Positions 5,346-6,076 of a DNA stretch of 6,076 bases are shown in pieces. Made by a program: the position numbers and the translations under genes. The stretch is from Oscillospiraceae bacterium. GTDB lineage: Bacteria; Bacillota; Clostridia; Oscillospirales; Oscillospiraceae. Position 1 is the stretch's first letter, and every line of letters begins with the position of its first letter. The DNA lies in assembly GCA_020866945.1 (NCBI GenBank), contig JAJBVW010000104.1:1-6076 (forward strand), in the 5' to 3' direction. The notes under the pieces are model-generated. The model did not search any database and was not told the origin of the DNA. It worked only from the letters and a program-made list of their open reading frames with translations.

Positions 5346-5376
5346 CTACAACCGTTCCCCCGCAAATTCTGTCGAA
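5343..5376 (-). promoter_or_regulatory. Probable spoIIA promoter region with Spo0A box
   Basis: A perfect Spo0A box, TGTCGAA on the plus strand (TTCGACA on the minus), lies at 5370-5376, about 86 bases before the spoIIAA start. Downstream on the minus strand is GTAGAAT (5343-5349), which fits both a sigma-H -10 (RnnGAAT) and a sigma-A -10 (TAGAAT). ACAGAATTT (5364-5372) resembles a sigma-H -35 with one mismatch, but its 14-base spacing is two or three bases longer than usual. No sigma-A -35 is present, as expected for a promoter that needs Spo0A. spoIIA is a known Spo0A target in spore formers. The box is secure; the sigma factor is not. Confidence 0.65.
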
Positions 5377-5412
5377 CTGTCAGGGACGGCCCAATTTTTT
5401 CGGCATCAGATA

Positions 5413-6075
5413 CTAATCCTCCGTGCTGAACCATTCCATCGTGTAAACGCCATCTAGATACCCGCTCACATTCACGATGGGAAACAGCAGACGCGCCTCC
5501 GTGTCGCTTTCCGCAGAATACAAATCTATCTGGTAATACGCGGGATAAAAGGCCGTTGCGTTCACGTCCATCGTCCGCACAAAATATACCCCGTCCAGCT
5601 CGGCACTGTACCCAACCAGTGAAAGCCCAAAGGCATCGGCCACCGCGCCCAGCAGCGCCTCCGCCGTTTCCTCGTCCATATCCGCCGGAGACACTACCTC
5701 CGCGCTAACAGGCGTGGAGCTGGCCCCCATCGTGCCGCCGCCCATATAGAACTGCGACACCCTCACCGGCGTTTCGCTCAGCATCCTCTGCACATTTTGC
5801 ACCTCCCAGGTCTCCCCGGCCTCCACCGTTTCCGCCGCCGGAAGCAGCACACCAAAGTAGGAATCGAAGGGAACCTCCTCCTTTTCGGAAAGAACGCCTC
5901 CCATGACCACCAGGCAACCATTTCCGCTCACCCCCGCTGTTTCGGCCAGCGAGGTGATGTTCACGGCGCTCACGGCCTCCTCCGCCCCGTCCAAGACCGT
6001 CCCGCAGGAGGCAAGGCAAAGAAGCAGGCCAAAAATCAGCAACAACGCCAGCGTCTTCTTTTTACATGTTATCAT
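5413..6075 (-). CDS. Predicted lipoprotein of unknown function
   Basis: I do not recognise this 220-residue protein. Its N-terminus is a lipoprotein signal peptide: a positive stretch KKK (5-7), a hydrophobic core LALLLIFGLLL (9-19), and the lipobox LASC (21-24), so Cys24 should be lipidated and the rest anchored on the outer face of the membrane. The mature part is acidic, rich in Ala, Val, Glu, Ser and Gly, with no other cysteine except Cys54. It contains a glycine-rich patch MGGGTMGASS (111-120) and an aromatic C-terminal half (FYPAYYQIDLY at 176-186, DGVYTMEWFSTED at 208-220) that reads as alternating beta strands. No catalytic motif is visible. The ATG at 6075 is one base from the window edge, so its ribosome site, promoter and any earlier start cannot be seen; the signal peptide supports this start. 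It is in the same direction as spoIIA but separated by a terminator, so co-transcription with spoIIA is probably low. Confidence 0.8.
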   Translation of the reverse strand: MITCKKKTLALLLIFGLLLCLASCGTVLDGAEEAVSAVNITSLAETAGVSGNGCLVVMGGVLSEKEEVPFDSYFGVLLPAAETVEAGETWEVQNVQRMLSETPVRVSQFYMGGGTMGASSTPVSAEVVSPADMDEETAEALLGAVADAFGLSLVGYSAELDGVYFVRTMDVNATAFYPAYYQIDLYSAESDTEARLLFPIVNVSGYLDGVYTMEWFSTED

Positions 6076-6076
6076 G

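Noticed and set aside
5285..5434. N-terminal extension of SpoIIAA up to 5434
   Set aside because: The extra residues are not STAS-like, and the stretch holds a terminator, a -10 element and a Spo0A box; a good ribosome site favours the start at 5284.

Overview
The window is about 6 kb of GC-rich DNA from an anaerobic, endospore-forming member of the Firmicutes (Bacillota). The spoIIA sporulation operon, an oxygen-sensitive class III ribonucleotide reductase, a DUF1836 protein and the high GC content suggest the class Clostridia, probably the Oscillospiraceae or a relative. The family-level placement is inference; no rRNA or other phylogenetic marker is present.

Left part (1-1649, minus strand): the first 239 codons of nrdD, the anaerobic ribonucleoside-triphosphate reductase, run off the left edge. 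Upstream of nrdD lies a nearly ideal sigma-A promoter with a tandem pair of NrdR boxes, one box filling the -35/-10 spacer. A hairpin then separates it from an SGNH/GDSL-type hydrolase gene. The N-terminal ATP-cone of NrdD appears to lack about 50 residues at its C-terminal end.

Middle part (1697-3666, plus strand): three closely spaced genes, probably one operon, encode a DUF1836 protein, a cupin-AraC family transcription regulator and a GNAT acetyltransferase. A strong hairpin with A and T tracts on both sides (3676-3713) follows and can stop transcription from both directions.

Right part (3759-6075, minus strand): the spoIIA operon spoIIAA-spoIIAB-sigF encodes the anti-anti-sigma factor, the anti-sigma factor/kinase and the forespore-specific sigma F. 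Together they form the partner-switching module that confines sigma F activity to the forespore. The leader holds a perfect Spo0A box and a -10-like element. It also contains an intrinsic terminator whose upstream arm overlaps that -10 element, an arrangement that could stop read-through from upstream while sparing spoIIA initiation. A GC-rich hairpin sits between spoIIAA and spoIIAB just before the spoIIAB ribosome binding site. Upstream of the operon is a gene for an unrecognised lipoprotein reaching the right edge.

Most of the window is ordinary chromosomal gene content. I found no mobile element, CRISPR array, tRNA or rRNA. The points most worth a second look are the NrdD domain deletion, the NrdR/promoter arrangement and the compact spoIIA leader.
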